Source: Gammaproteobacteria bacterium (lineage in GTDB: Bacteria; Pseudomonadota; Gammaproteobacteria; Ga0077554; Ga007554). Taken from it: DNA of 34,624 nucleotides. Position 1 is the stretch's first letter. Each line of letters opens with the position of its first letter. A program made the translations under genes and the position numbers. The notes beneath the pieces are model-generated. The model saw only the letters and a program-made list of their open reading frames with translations. It was not told the DNA's origin and ran no database searches. This document shows, one piece after another, positions 16,650 through 25,563 of this stretch. The stretch spans positions 1-34,624 of the forward strand of contig JAGVME010000094.1 in the NCBI GenBank assembly GCA_020053945.1, read 5' to 3'.

Positions 16650-16946
16650 TTATTCGGCATTAATATTTGTGTGATTTACGCGGTCACGTAATTCTTTGCC
16701 TGGCTTGAAGTGGGGAACATATTTGCCTTCAAGAGGCACGGGTTCACCGGTCTTAGGGTTTCTGCCCATGCGGGGTGGACGGTGATGCAAAGAGAAGCTG
16801 CCAAAGCCACGAATCTCGATACGGCCGCCCGTGGCCAAGGTCTGGGCCATTTGCTCCAGGATCGTCTTAACGGAAAATTCCACATCTTTATAGGTTAAGT
16901 GATGAAGCTTTTGCGCGAGCGTATCAATCAGCTCGGACTTTGTCAT
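16650..16946 (-). CDS. ihfB: Integration host factor subunit beta
   Basis: This 98-residue DNA-bending protein forms a heterodimer with IhfA. It begins [14 protein letters not shown] and includes the DNA-contact arm [15 protein letters not shown] (with the intercalating Pro) and the [13 protein letters not shown] end, all typical of IHF-beta. An in-frame ATG at 16979 would add 11 unrelated residues. The ATG at 16946 matches the family but its ribosome site is modest. The position just downstream of rpsA is conserved in gammaproteobacteria. The last codons abut the half MITE, so the extreme C-terminus (NINAE) may have been altered by its insertion. Confidence 0.94.
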   Translation of the reverse strand: MTKSELIDTLAQKLHHLTYKDVEFSVKTILEQMAQTLATGGRIEIRGFGSFSLHHRPPRMGRNPKTGEPVPLEGKYVPHFKPGKELRDRVNHTNINAE

Positions 16947-17003
16947 TGCCTTATCCCCATCATCATAAGTGCCTGTCATAGTGTTCTCAACTCACATAGG
17001 GGA

Positions 17004-17064
17004 GCCTGCCTGACCAAGAGCAAAGGGAGTTCACTGCTCTCCCTTAAATCAAGGTCAGCCAGGC
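17004..17064. promoter_or_regulatory. Nested inverted repeat in the ihfB leader
   Basis: GCCTGCCTGACC (17004-17015) faces GGTCAGCCAGGC (17053-17064), 11 of 12 bases pairing. Inside it AAGGGAG (17023-17029) faces CTCCCTT (17039-17045). An alternative inner stem AGAGCA/TGCTCT partly overlaps the second, so the two inner stems exclude each other. It lies about 60-120 bases before ihfB and could be a leader RNA structure or an rpsA terminator; no T-run follows. Confidence 0.45.
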
Positions 17065-17085
17065 GCCAAGGTTACCAGAAAGTTA

Positions 17086-17225
17086 GGGCACCCCTATAAA
17101 TTCGATCAAGCCGCGAGGGCAAGGCGGAAATGGGCGAAAAAGCGGAGTGTACACGGAGTACATGAGCATTTTGAGTCCATTTCCAACGCCGCCATCGTGG
17201 CTTTAGCGAATTTATAGAGGTGCCC
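17086..17225. mobile_element. 140-bp MITE-like element with GTTA target duplication
   Basis: The ends GGGCACCCCTATAAATTCG and its complement (17207-17225) pair at 18 of 19 bases. The interior arms also pair imperfectly (GGAAATGG, GGAGTGTACACGGAGTACAT). The element is flanked on both sides by GTTA (17082-17085 and 17226-17229), a plausible 4-base target duplication. There is no coding capacity. It sits 17 bases after the rpsA stop, between rpsA and ihfB. Confidence 0.75.
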
Positions 17226-17242
17226 GTTATTGGTGCGGACGA

Positions 17243-18919
17243 TTACTCGCCTACCCGATTTTCCATTTTTTCCTTGATCAGGTCACCCAGCGTAGTCGCG
17301 GTTGAAGCGCTACGTGTGTATTCCTGCATGACTTCCGCTTCTTCTTCGTTATCTTTAGCTTTGATGGAGAGGATAATGGTGCGGTTCTTGCGGTCCACAC
17401 CCATAAACTTCGCCTCTACTTCATCGCCCACCTTGAGTACGGTACGCGCATCTTCGATGCGTTCACGCGACAGTTCGGTGGCGCGCAACTGGCCTTCCAC
17501 AGCTTCTTCAAGATGGATAACCGCGCCCTTGGCATCCACTTCCTTGACGGTACCTTTGACGATGCTGCCCTTGACATGATCCGCGACAAAGTTCGAGAAC
17601 GGGTCTTTTTCCAGTTGCTTGATACCCAGCGAGATACGTTCGCGCTCAGGATCAACCGCCAGAATCACCGCTTCAACTTCATCACCTTTCTTGTAGTTAC
17701 GCACGGCTTCTTCACCGGGGAGATTCCATGACAGGTCAGACAAATGCAACAGTCCGTCGATGCCACCGTCCAGGCCGACGAAGATACCGAAGTCAGTGAT
17801 GGATTTGATTTGCCCGAAGACTTTGTCGCCCTTGTTGTGGATGCCGGAGAATTCTTCCCACGGATTAGCGCGGCACTGCTTCATGCCCAGCGAGATACGG
17901 CGACGGCCTTCGTCAATATCAAGAACAACAACTTCAACTTCTTCGCCTAAATGCACAACCTTGGAAGGATGGACATTTTTGTTAGTCCAGTCCATTTCGG
18001 AGACGTGCACCAAACCTTCAACGCCGTTTTCAACTTCAACGAAACAACCGTAATCAGCAATGTTGGTGATTTTGCCAAACAGGCGCGCGCTCACCGGGTA
18101 ACGGCGTGCAATATCAACCCATGGATCTTCACCGAGTTGTTTGAGGCCCAGCGATACACGGTTGCGCTCACGGTCAAATTTGAGCACCTTCACGTCAATC
18201 TCATCGCCGACATTGACGACTTCGGAAGGATGCTTAACGCGCTTCCACGCCATGTCAGTGATGTGCAGCAGACCATCGACGCCACCCAGGTCAACGAACG
18301 CGCCATAATCGGTAAGGTTTTTAACAGTACCCCTGACGGCCTGGCCTTCTTCAAGATTTTCCAGCAAGGCCTGGCGCACGGCACCGCCTTCACTTTCAAC
18401 CACGGCACGCCGCGATACCACAACATTATTGCGCTTGCGATCCAGCTTGACGACCTTGAATTCCAGCTCTTTGCCTTCGAGATGTGTTGTGTCGCGCAAC
18501 GGACGCACATCAACCAATGAACCTGGCAAGAAAGCACGCACTGCATTGGTATCAACGGTAAAGCCGCCTTTGACTTTGCCGGTGATAATGCCTTTGATGA
18601 TTTCGCCGCTTTCCAGCGCACGTTCAAGGCGCGTCCACGATTCAGAGCGTTTGGCTTTTTCGCGTGACAGACGGGTTTCGCCGGTGCCATCTTCCATCAT
18701 TTCCAGCGCTACGTCGATCACGTCGCCTATGGCAACTTCGACGCCACCGCGCTCATTAAGAAACTGCTCCATGGGAATCGCGCTTTCCGATTTCAAACCG
18801 GCGTTGACGATAACCATGTCGGGTGTCATGCGCACCACGGTGGCAGTTACAATTGCGCCGGGGCGCAAACGGGTGCCGAACTGGCTCTCTTCCAATAATT
18901 GTGCAAAACTTTCGGTCAT
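17243..18919 (-). CDS. rpsA: 30S ribosomal protein S1
   Basis: This 558-residue protein unfolds and holds mRNA on the small ribosomal subunit. It has six S1 (OB-fold) repeats, seen as recurring G..V.G.V..I.DYG.FV.L/VEN..GL.H.S.M.W units. The first two divergent repeats (residues about 20-170) bind the ribosome, and repeats 3-6 bind RNA. Length equals the E. coli protein (557). AAGGA precedes the ATG. The cmk-rpsA-ihfB order is conserved. Two hairpins in the leader (18935-18955 and 19024-19068) may serve S1 autoregulation, which is known in E. coli but not shown here. Confidence 0.97.
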   Translation of the reverse strand: MTESFAQLLEESQFGTRLRPGAIVTATVVRMTPDMVIVNAGLKSESAIPMEQFLNERGGVEVAIGDVIDVALEMMEDGTGETRLSREKAKRSESWTRLERALESGEIIKGIITGKVKGGFTVDTNAVRAFLPGSLVDVRPLRDTTHLEGKELEFKVVKLDRKRNNVVVSRRAVVESEGGAVRQALLENLEEGQAVRGTVKNLTDYGAFVDLGGVDGLLHITDMAWKRVKHPSEVVNVGDEIDVKVLKFDRERNRVSLGLKQLGEDPWVDIARRYPVSARLFGKITNIADYGCFVEVENGVEGLVHVSEMDWTNKNVHPSKVVHLGEEVEVVVLDIDEGRRRISLGMKQCRANPWEEFSGIHNKGDKVFGQIKSITDFGIFVGLDGGIDGLLHLSDLSWNLPGEEAVRNYKKGDEVEAVILAVDPERERISLGIKQLEKDPFSNFVADHVKGSIVKGTVKEVDAKGAVIHLEEAVEGQLRATELSRERIEDARTVLKVGDEVEAKFMGVDRKNRTIILSIKAKDNEEEAEVMQEYTRSASTATTLGDLIKEKMENRVGE

Positions 18920-18934
18920 TGACTGATGATCCTT

Positions 18935-18955
18935 GCCCCGCTATTTAATAGGGGC
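18935..18955 (-). promoter_or_regulatory. Hairpin just upstream of the rpsA ribosome site
   Basis: GCCCC-CTA and TAG-GGGC pair (with one bulged G) immediately before the AAGGA of rpsA. The E. coli rpsA leader folds into hairpins next to the start that S1 itself recognises. Position and size fit such an element, but the equivalence is inference. Confidence 0.45.
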
Positions 18956-19023
18956 GACGCGTTGATCCGCCTGTGCCTTTATACCATTACAAAGACATTA
19001 AAAGGCCGGAGGTTAGTAATACA

Positions 19024-19068
19024 CCGGATCTATGGCAGGCTCTACAATAGAACCTGCCATAGATCCGG
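19024..19068. other. Near-perfect 45-base hairpin between cmk and rpsA
   Basis: CCGGATCTATGGCAGG (19024-19039) is the exact complement of 19053-19068. Four more pairs (TCTA/TAGA) form inside after one mismatch, leaving a 3-base loop. There is no T-run on either strand, so it is not a classical terminator. It lies in the 221-base cmk-rpsA gap, in which I see no gene; it could be part of the rpsA leader or a processing site. Confidence 0.7.
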
Positions 19069-19140
19069 CACCATTGCAAAACAGGCTTTCCTACTGATGT
19101 CGCCTGCCCTGACAAATACTGGATTGCCTTTGGCATCCTG

Positions 19141-19821
19141 TTATACAGCGCGTTCCCACAACTCTACGATGCGTTGTATCACCGCATCTATGGATACGCC
19201 TGTGGTCTCAACCAATATCGCATCGGGCGCGGCCTGCATGGGCGCCACACTGCGGGTACTGTCGCGCGCATCACGCTCGCGGATGTCATTCAACAAGTCT
19301 GCTAGAATAACATCCAATCCTTTATCTTTCAACTGTTTATACCGGCGATTTGCGCGTTCTTCGGCGCTGGCGGTTAAAAATATCTTGAGCTGTGCCGTGG
19401 GGAAAATCACCGTGCCCATGTCGCGGCCGTCCGCCACCAGTCCGGGGGGGATCAAAAACTCGCGCTGGCGCCCCAACAGGGCACGCCGCACCCCGGGCAG
19501 AATGGCGACCCGCGAGGCGTCATTGCCACAGGACTCGTCACGCAGGGCGCCTGTGACATCTTCACCTTCCAGGATAATCCGGCCCTGCATGTCGTGGTCG
19601 GTCTCAAATTGCACATCCAGATAAGCCGCCAGGGTTTCCAGCGCGGGTTCGTTATACAGTGGAATGGCGTGGTTACGGGCGCCCAATGCCACCAGACGAT
19701 AAAGGGCGCCACTGTCGAGAAAATGCCAGCCGAGCTGCTTGGCGAGAATGCGGCTGACGGTGCCTTTGCCCGAGCCGCCGGGGCCGTCGATGGTGATCAC
19801 GGGAGGCATAGGATTGTTCAT
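19141..19821 (-). CDS. cmk: Cytidylate kinase
   Basis: This 226-residue cytoplasmic enzyme phosphorylates CMP and dCMP with ATP. The P-loop GPGGSGKGT is at residues 13-21, followed by SGALYR and the CMP-binding insert. [10 protein letters not shown] and the lid ([14 protein letters not shown]) are also intact. Length matches the family. The ATG at 19821 overlaps the aroA stop by 4 bases. A start at Met5 is possible, but AGG lies suitably before the first ATG. Confidence 0.96.
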   Translation of the reverse strand: MNNPMPPVITIDGPGGSGKGTVSRILAKQLGWHFLDSGALYRLVALGARNHAIPLYNEPALETLAAYLDVQFETDHDMQGRIILEGEDVTGALRDESCGNDASRVAILPGVRRALLGRQREFLIPPGLVADGRDMGTVIFPTAQLKIFLTASAEERANRRYKQLKDKGLDVILADLLNDIRERDARDSTRSVAPMQAAPDAILVETTGVSIDAVIQRIVELWERAV

Positions 19822-21188
19822 ACGGAACCTGGGGTTAGAAAGGAATGCTCAACACCTGTAACATCAATGACTGCACTGATATCCAGCCCTGCGTCGCGTG
19901 CCAGCGCAATAAATCCCGGGAAAGAAGTGGCGACATTGGCGCAGTCGTCAATGCTAATCGGGTCGTTGGCGCGCAAGGCGGCCATGGCAAACGCCATGGC
20001 GATGCGGTGATCACCGTGGCTGTTGATGCGCCCACCGCTCAGGCCGCCACCGCGAATAATCATGCCATCCGGGGTGGGGCGGGCGTCAACACCCAAGGCC
20101 AGCAGGCCGTCGGCCATCACCTGGATACGGTCACTTTCTTTCACCCGCAGTTCCTCGGCACCCGCCAGCACCGTCTCACCTTCGGCGCAGGCGGCGGCGA
20201 TAAATAGCGCCGGAAATTCATCAATGGCCAGCGGCACCTGGTCGCGCGGGATCACCACACCCCGTAAACGGCTGGCGCGCACCCGGATATCCGCCACCGG
20301 TTCGCCGCCTATTTCACGTTCACGGAGTATTTCGATGTTCGCGCCCATCAGGCGCAAAATATTAATAACGCCGGTTCTTGTCGGATTAATACCGACATGC
20401 TCCAAGGTCAGGTCCGAACCTTCGGCAATGGACGCACCCACCATAAAAAACGCGGCCGATGAAATGTCGGCGGGTACGTCAATCGCGGTAGCTGTTAAAC
20501 GGTGGCCGCTGCTGACACATGCTTTACCTGATTTATTTGTTACCGGATAACCGAAGCCTTTCAGCATACGCTCGGTGTGGTCACGGGTGGGAGCGGGTTC
20601 AGTCACACACGTAGTCAGGCCGTCTTGCGCATACAGACCCGCCAGCAACAGGCATGACTTCACCTGGGCGCTGGCCATGGGCATGGCATAATCTATCGCT
20701 TTCAGACGCGTACCGCCGTGAATGTGCAGTGGTGGCGTGCCCTTTTCAGTCGTGTCGATGCGCGCCCCCATCTGCCGCAACGGCTCAGTCACACGCCGCA
20801 TCGGCCGCCGCGACAGGGAGTCATCACCGGTCATCACCACATCAAACGCCTGCCCTGCCAGCAGACCCGCTAACAGGCGCATCGAGGTGCCGGAGTTGCC
20901 CAGGTTGAGCGGCGCAGACGGTGCCTGCAAGCCATGCAGGCCCACACCCTGCACTGTCACCCGGCCTTGATGCGGACCTTCAATGTGTACGCCCATCTGA
21001 CGGAAAGCATTGAGTGTCGCAAGGCTGTCTTCGCCTTCCAGAAAACCCGCGATATGTGTGGTGCCTTCAGCAATCGCGCCCAACATAATGGCGCGGTGCG
21101 AAATGGATTTGTCACCCGGCACGCGTACACTGCCGTGCAGGCGTCCACCCGGTGCAACCAGAAAAGTGTGGGGATGAAGACTACTCAT
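19818..21188 (-). CDS. aroA: 3-phosphoshikimate 1-carboxyvinyltransferase (EPSP synthase)
   Basis: This 456-residue enzyme joins shikimate-3-phosphate and PEP to make EPSP, the precursor of chorismate. The two-lobed fold shows GDKSISHRA (Lys27, Arg32), [10 protein letters not shown] (Gly100), [28 protein letters not shown] (catalytic Asp) and [10 protein letters not shown]. The longer length and motifs such as SAQVKS, TRDHTE and NPTRTG put it closer to the class II type (as in Agrobacterium CP4) than to E. coli AroA. The residue that is Ala100 in CP4 is Gly here, as in ordinary glyphosate-sensitive enzymes. It overlaps both tyrA and cmk by 4 bases, so it is translationally coupled on both sides. 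Confidence 0.96.
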   Translation of the reverse strand: MSSLHPHTFLVAPGGRLHGSVRVPGDKSISHRAIMLGAIAEGTTHIAGFLEGEDSLATLNAFRQMGVHIEGPHQGRVTVQGVGLHGLQAPSAPLNLGNSGTSMRLLAGLLAGQAFDVVMTGDDSLSRRPMRRVTEPLRQMGARIDTTEKGTPPLHIHGGTRLKAIDYAMPMASAQVKSCLLLAGLYAQDGLTTCVTEPAPTRDHTERMLKGFGYPVTNKSGKACVSSGHRLTATAIDVPADISSAAFFMVGASIAEGSDLTLEHVGINPTRTGVINILRLMGANIEILREREIGGEPVADIRVRASRLRGVVIPRDQVPLAIDEFPALFIAAACAEGETVLAGAEELRVKESDRIQVMADGLLALGVDARPTPDGMIIRGGGLSGGRINSHGDHRIAMAFAMAALRANDPISIDDCANVATSFPGFIALARDAGLDISAVIDVTGVEHSFLTPGSV

Positions 21189-22081
21189 TTGACTCCTGAA
21201 TTATGATTTTCTTTCTGATAATAGCGATCACGCGCGGCTTTGGCGCGGTTGAATATCGCCAGAATACCTTCGCTATCACTGGCACGAATCAGATCCGTCA
21301 AGGCATCCAGATCACCGCGAAAACGCTCCAGCAGAGTAATAATCGCCGGACGATTGGCCAGGCAAATGTCGCGCCACATCGTTGGATCACTGGAAGCGAT
21401 GCGCGTAAAGTCGCGGAAGCCGCCGGCGGCAAAACGAAATATCTCCTCACCTTGATCCGCACCAGCATCCATGCGCACCAGCGTGTCCACCAGGGCATAG
21501 GCCAGTATATGCGGCAGATGGCTGGTGGCGGCCAACACTTCATCGTGATGTTCCACGCCCATCTCTACGACTTCAGCACCTGCAGCACGCCACAGCAAAT
21601 GTACCTGCGCCAGCGCGTGTGCATCGGTGTGCGGCAACGGTGTTAAAATCACGCGGCGCCCCTGAAACAATTCCGTAAATGAAGCCTCGACACCGTTTTT
21701 TTCGGTGCCGGCAATCGGATGCCCCGGCACAAAATTGGCGGGCACTTCACCAAACACGTTGCGTGCCGCTGTCATCACGCTGGCCTTGGCACTGCCGACA
21801 TCGGTGATGATGGTGTCTGGCCGTATATGCCCAACCAAGGCGCGCAACACCTGCTCCATCGCACCGAGCGGCACGGCGACCACCACCATATCGGCATCAC
21901 GCACAGCGCTGGCAATGTCGAGGTCATAACGGTCAATCACGCCCAGCTCAACGGCCTTGCGCAACTGCACGACATCGCGGCCACTACCGACAATCTCTTC
22001 ACACAGCCCGGCACGTTTCACGGCGCGCGCCAATGAGCCGCCGATGAGTCCTACCCCGATGATGGCAAGGCGTTTAATCAT
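21185..22081 (-). CDS. tyrA: Prephenate dehydrogenase
   Basis: This 298-residue NAD(P)-dependent enzyme oxidatively decarboxylates prephenate (or arogenate) on the way to tyrosine. A Rossmann GVGLIGGSLA begins at residue 9, followed by VVVAVPLGAM, TDVGSAK, GHPIAGTEKNG and the helical C-terminal half with SHLPHILAYAL. There is no fused chorismate mutase, unlike E. coli TyrA, so chorismate mutase must come from PheA. AGGT is close to the ATG. It lies 19 bases after aroF and overlaps aroA. Confidence 0.94.
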   Translation of the reverse strand: MIKRLAIIGVGLIGGSLARAVKRAGLCEEIVGSGRDVVQLRKAVELGVIDRYDLDIASAVRDADMVVVAVPLGAMEQVLRALVGHIRPDTIITDVGSAKASVMTAARNVFGEVPANFVPGHPIAGTEKNGVEASFTELFQGRRVILTPLPHTDAHALAQVHLLWRAAGAEVVEMGVEHHDEVLAATSHLPHILAYALVDTLVRMDAGADQGEEIFRFAAGGFRDFTRIASSDPTMWRDICLANRPAIITLLERFRGDLDALTDLIRASDSEGILAIFNRAKAARDRYYQKENHNSGVK

Positions 22082-22099
22082 GTGACCTGTCGTTTTAAT

Positions 22100-23119
22100 T
22101 TAACCTAAATCACGGCCAATCACTTGCGCGATGCCACGCAACTCGCCCATCAACGTCATTAGCTCTTGCGGAGTCAAGGCCTGATCGGCATCACACCATG
22201 CCTCGGCAGGCGTGGGGTGCATTTCTATCAGCAAACCATCGGCACCTGCGGCAATTGCAGCGCGTGACAATGCAGGCACCATCCACGCTTTTCCGCCCGC
22301 ATGGCTGGGGTCAATAATCACTGGCAGGTGGGTTTCGCGCTTGAGCACCGGAATGGCGGTAACGTCCAGCATATTACGGTAATAGGTTTCAAAACTGCGC
22401 ACGCCACGCTCGCAGAAAATGATGTTGTGATTGCCGCCTGCCGCAATGTATTCCGCCGCCATTAACCATTCTGAAATGGTTGCCGACATGCCGCGCTTGA
22501 GAATCACCGGGGTTTGTATACGACCTACTTCTTTGAGCAGATCAAAGTTCTGCATGTTGCGCGTGCCGATCTGGATCACATCTACCTTATGCTCAAGGAA
22601 GGTATCGAGCATACGCACGTCCATTAATTCCGTGACGATGGGCAGTTTGTGCTTGCTGGCAGCCTTCTGAAACATGTCCAGGCCTTCAACGCCCACACCT
22701 TGAAAAGTGTAAGGGCTGCTGCGCGGTTTGAACGCTCCGCCCCGCATCAAACGGCAACCCGCCGCCGCAACGCTTTGCGCGGCGCTGTCCATCTGCGGTT
22801 GTGTTTCAACAGAGCACGGCCCAGCAATGATTTGAATGGTTTTTCCGCCAATCTTGATGCCGCGCACATCAATGATACTGTCTTCGGCATGCGATTCACG
22901 CGATACAATCTTGTACGGCTTCATGACACGCACAACATTTTCTACGCCGGGCAACGCTTCCAGCGCCTCTTTATCCATCTTGCGCTCGTCACCGATGGCG
23001 CCGATGACGGTGCGCTCGATGCCGCGTGATACATTGGCGCCCATACCCATCGCCTGCAGTTTTTTCTCCACCGCAGCGATTTCGCTATCGGCGACATGGG
23101 ACTTCATAATAATAATCAT
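22100..23119 (-). CDS. aroF: 3-deoxy-7-phosphoheptulonate (DAHP) synthase, class I-beta
   Basis: This 339-residue enzyme condenses PEP and erythrose-4-phosphate, the entry step of aromatic synthesis. The first 70 residues are a ferredoxin-like (ACT-like) regulatory domain as in Thermotoga DAHP synthase. The barrel follows, with IIAGPCSVET, GGAFKPRSSPYTFQG, IQIGTRNMQN, VILKRGMSATISEW and IIDPSHAGG. This marks the I-beta type rather than the AroFGH type of E. coli. GAGGT lies 6 bases before the ATG at 23119; Met5 is a less likely start. The regulatory domain suggests feedback inhibition by Tyr or Phe. Its presence between pheA and tyrA gives the cluster its own pathway entry enzyme. Confidence 0.94.
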   Translation of the reverse strand: MIIIMKSHVADSEIAAVEKKLQAMGMGANVSRGIERTVIGAIGDERKMDKEALEALPGVENVVRVMKPYKIVSRESHAEDSIIDVRGIKIGGKTIQIIAGPCSVETQPQMDSAAQSVAAAGCRLMRGGAFKPRSSPYTFQGVGVEGLDMFQKAASKHKLPIVTELMDVRMLDTFLEHKVDVIQIGTRNMQNFDLLKEVGRIQTPVILKRGMSATISEWLMAAEYIAAGGNHNIIFCERGVRSFETYYRNMLDVTAIPVLKRETHLPVIIDPSHAGGKAWMVPALSRAAIAAGADGLLIEMHPTPAEAWCDADQALTPQELMTLMGELRGIAQVIGRDLG

Positions 23120-23143
23120 TGTACTACCTCATGCTTGATGATG

Positions 23144-23225
23144 AACCACGGAGGACACGGAGAACACAGAGATTACAGATGAAAAACATTCTTAATTCTC
23201 CGTGCTCTCCGTGTCCTCCGTGGTT
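23144..23225. repeat. CCACGGAG-type dispersed inverted repeat
   Basis: The 29-base arms at 23144-23172 and 23197-23225 pair with two mismatches and are built from short units of the form CCACGGAGGACACGGAGA. Repeats of this sequence type occur between genes in many bacteria. It fills most of the gap between pheA and aroF and would form a long stem in the transcript, possibly setting the ratio of the two messages. Confidence 0.8.
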
Positions 23226-23233
23226 ATGAAAAG

Positions 23234-24328
23234 TTACAGCACCGCGCCCGGATATGACCCCAGCACTTTTAACATGGCCGCTTCAGCGCCTAGCTCCTGC
23301 AATGCCTGGGCAACTGTTGGCTCCTGGCGGTGGCCTTCAATATCAATAAAAAATACGTAGTCCCACATCCCGCGCCGCGAGGGCCGCGACTCAATGCGCG
23401 TCATGGAAATGCCGTGGCGTGACAGCGGCTCAAGCAGGTGGTGCAATGCACCGGGGCGATTGCGCGCCGACAACAATAGTGAGGTCTTGTCGCTGCCACT
23501 GGGTGGCGGTGACTGCGGGCCGATTACCAGAAAGCGCGTGGTGTTATCTGGCTCATCTTCAATATTGGCGGCCATGACTTGCAAATTATAAATCTGCGCT
23601 GCCGCTTCACTGGCAATGGCCGCAGCGTCTGGCTCTTGCGCCGCGCGGCGCGCAGCTTCAGCATTACTGCTCACCGCCACATGCTCGACATCCGATAAAT
23701 TTTCTTCCAGCCATTCACGGCATTGCGCCAGGGATTGTTGATGCGAATAGACACGGGTAATGGCCTTTATATCACCCAGATTACCGAGCAGGTTATGATG
23801 GATGCGCAATTCCACTTCACCGCAAATCTGCAACGGCGAGTTCATGAACATATCCAGGGTATGATTAACGACACCTTCCGTGGAATTTTCCACGGGCACT
23901 ACGCCGTAATGTGAGGCGCGTGATTCGACATCACGGAACACATCCGCAATGGTGCTGTGCGAGATGGTTGTTACCGAATGGCCGAAATGTTTGAGCGCGG
24001 CGGCCTGGGTAAAAGTGCCCTCCGGGCCGAGAAAAGCAATTTTCATCGGCTGCTCCAGCGCCAGGCACGCCGACATGATTTCACGGAACAAACGCGCCAT
24101 TTCTTCGCCACTTAACGGACCCGTATTGCGCGCCATGACATTACGCAACACCTGTGCTTCGCGCTCGGGACGATAGAAGCTGGCCGCTTCGACACTCTGG
24201 GTGCCGGTATTTATCTTCAGCGCAGCCACTTCCTGGGCGCAACCGGCGCGCGCATTGATAAGCGCCTGAATCTGCTCATCCAGCAGATCAATGCGTGCGC
24301 GAATGTGTTGCAGTGGGTTGGTGGCCAT
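23234..24328 (-). CDS. pheA: Bifunctional chorismate mutase / prephenate dehydratase (P-protein)
   Basis: This 364-residue enzyme turns chorismate into prephenate and then phenylpyruvate. Residues 1-90 form an AroQ-type mutase (IRARIDLLDEQIQALINARA, YRPEREAQVL). Residues 94-275 are the dehydratase (IAFLGPEGTFTQAAA, VPVENSTEG and the catalytic NTTRF). Residues 280-360 form an ACT domain with RPGAL and ESRP, the phenylalanine-binding motifs, so allosteric inhibition by Phe is expected. Length is close to Pseudomonas PheA. No strong ribosome site precedes the ATG, which lies 17 bases after serA, so coupling is likely. Confidence 0.96.
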   Translation of the reverse strand: MATNPLQHIRARIDLLDEQIQALINARAGCAQEVAALKINTGTQSVEAASFYRPEREAQVLRNVMARNTGPLSGEEMARLFREIMSACLALEQPMKIAFLGPEGTFTQAAALKHFGHSVTTISHSTIADVFRDVESRASHYGVVPVENSTEGVVNHTLDMFMNSPLQICGEVELRIHHNLLGNLGDIKAITRVYSHQQSLAQCREWLEENLSDVEHVAVSSNAEAARRAAQEPDAAAIASEAAAQIYNLQVMAANIEDEPDNTTRFLVIGPQSPPPSGSDKTSLLLSARNRPGALHHLLEPLSRHGISMTRIESRPSRRGMWDYVFFIDIEGHRQEPTVAQALQELGAEAAMLKVLGSYPGAVL

Positions 24329-24345
24329 AATTCAAATACGCGTAT

Positions 24346-25521
24346 TTATAAAACCCTTACCGCTAACACACCTTCAATCGCGGCAATTTCCTTGATGACT
24401 GCCGCAGGAATCGCGGTTTCTACATCCGCCAGGGTATAGGCTATATTGCCCTTGGATTTGTTTAACAGATCAATAATGTTCAACCCCGCTTTGGCCATGG
24501 TGGTGGAAATCTGCCCCACCATATTCGGCACGTTGGCGTTGGCGATGGCGATGCGAAAGCCCTCAGTGCGCGGCATCACCACTTCGGGGAAGTTCACCGA
24601 GTTAGTGATATTGCCGTTCTCCAGAAATTCACGCACCTGATCAGCCACCATCACCGCGCAATTGTCTTCGGCTTCTTCTGTGGACGCGCCCAAATGCGGC
24701 AGCGTGATAACGCGCGGGTGTTTCTTCAGCAAATTGCTGGGGAAGTCGCACACATAGCCGTAGAGCTTACCCGCATCAAGTGCTGCCACCAGCGCGGCAT
24801 CATCGACAATACCCTGGCGTGAAAAATTAAGTACGACCGCGCCTTTTTTCATGAGTTTGACGCGCTCAGAACTGAGCATGTTGCGTGTAGCATCAATCAG
24901 CGGCACATGAAAAGACACAAAATCGACTTTCGATAACAGATCATCAACGCTGCTGGCCTGCTGCACATCGGACGACAGTTTCCATGCCGCCTGCACGGTG
25001 ATTGCGGGATCAAAACCCATCACTTTCATGCCAAGCTTAATGGCCAGATTCGCCACGCGCACACCAATCGCGCCCAGGCCAATCACGCCCAGCGTGCGCC
25101 CAGGCAATTCATAACCGACGAAATCTTTCTTGCCCGCCTCCACCTGTTTGTCGATGCTGGCATCGTCACCCTCGACATGACGGGCAAACTCCCAGGACTG
25201 GCAAATATTGCGCGAAGCCAGCAGCATGCCAGCCAACACCAGTTCGGCCACCGCATTGGCATTGGCGCCCGGCGCGTTGAACACTGGAATGCCGCGCGCG
25301 CTGAGTTTGTCGACGGGGATGTTGTTGACGCCCGCACCAGCACGCCCCACCGCTTTGACAGACGGTGGCAGTGTGTAATCGTGCATTTTGAAAGAACGCA
25401 GCAAAATAGCGTCGGGGCTTTGCATTTCTCCCGAACCTATTTCAGCAACTTCGTAGCGGGCACGCGGCAACCGCTCCAGGCCAACAATAGAAATATTATT
25501 TAAAGTCAGTATTTTGAACAC
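24346..25521 (-). CDS. serA: D-3-phosphoglycerate dehydrogenase
   Basis: This 391-residue enzyme oxidises 3-phosphoglycerate to phosphohydroxypyruvate, the first step of serine synthesis. The sequence shows the substrate-domain RAGAGVNNIP, the NAD-binding GLGAIGVRVA, NFSRQGIVDD with the catalytic Arg region and LPHLGASTEEAE with the catalytic His. A C-terminal ACT domain (about 320-391) allows feedback by serine. The start codon is GTG (25521) with AGGA upstream. It stands between serC and pheA, so serine and aromatic synthesis share one transcription unit. Confidence 0.95.
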   Translation of the reverse strand: MFKILTLNNISIVGLERLPRARYEVAEIGSGEMQSPDAILLRSFKMHDYTLPPSVKAVGRAGAGVNNIPVDKLSARGIPVFNAPGANANAVAELVLAGMLLASRNICQSWEFARHVEGDDASIDKQVEAGKKDFVGYELPGRTLGVIGLGAIGVRVANLAIKLGMKVMGFDPAITVQAAWKLSSDVQQASSVDDLLSKVDFVSFHVPLIDATRNMLSSERVKLMKKGAVVLNFSRQGIVDDAALVAALDAGKLYGYVCDFPSNLLKKHPRVITLPHLGASTEEAEDNCAVMVADQVREFLENGNITNSVNFPEVVMPRTEGFRIAIANANVPNMVGQISTTMAKAGLNIIDLLNKSKGNIAYTLADVETAIPAAVIKEIAAIEGVLAVRVL

Positions 25522-25563
25522 AAGTGTAATCCTGAATTATAAATTTTTAACGGTGCTTGGTTA

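Noticed and set aside
23144-23225. CRISPR-like repeat
   Set aside because: It is a single inverted pair, not regularly spaced direct repeats; no cas genes are present.
23144-23225. Rho-independent terminator between pheA and aroF
   Set aside because: The stem is followed by no T-run, and the genes look like one operon.
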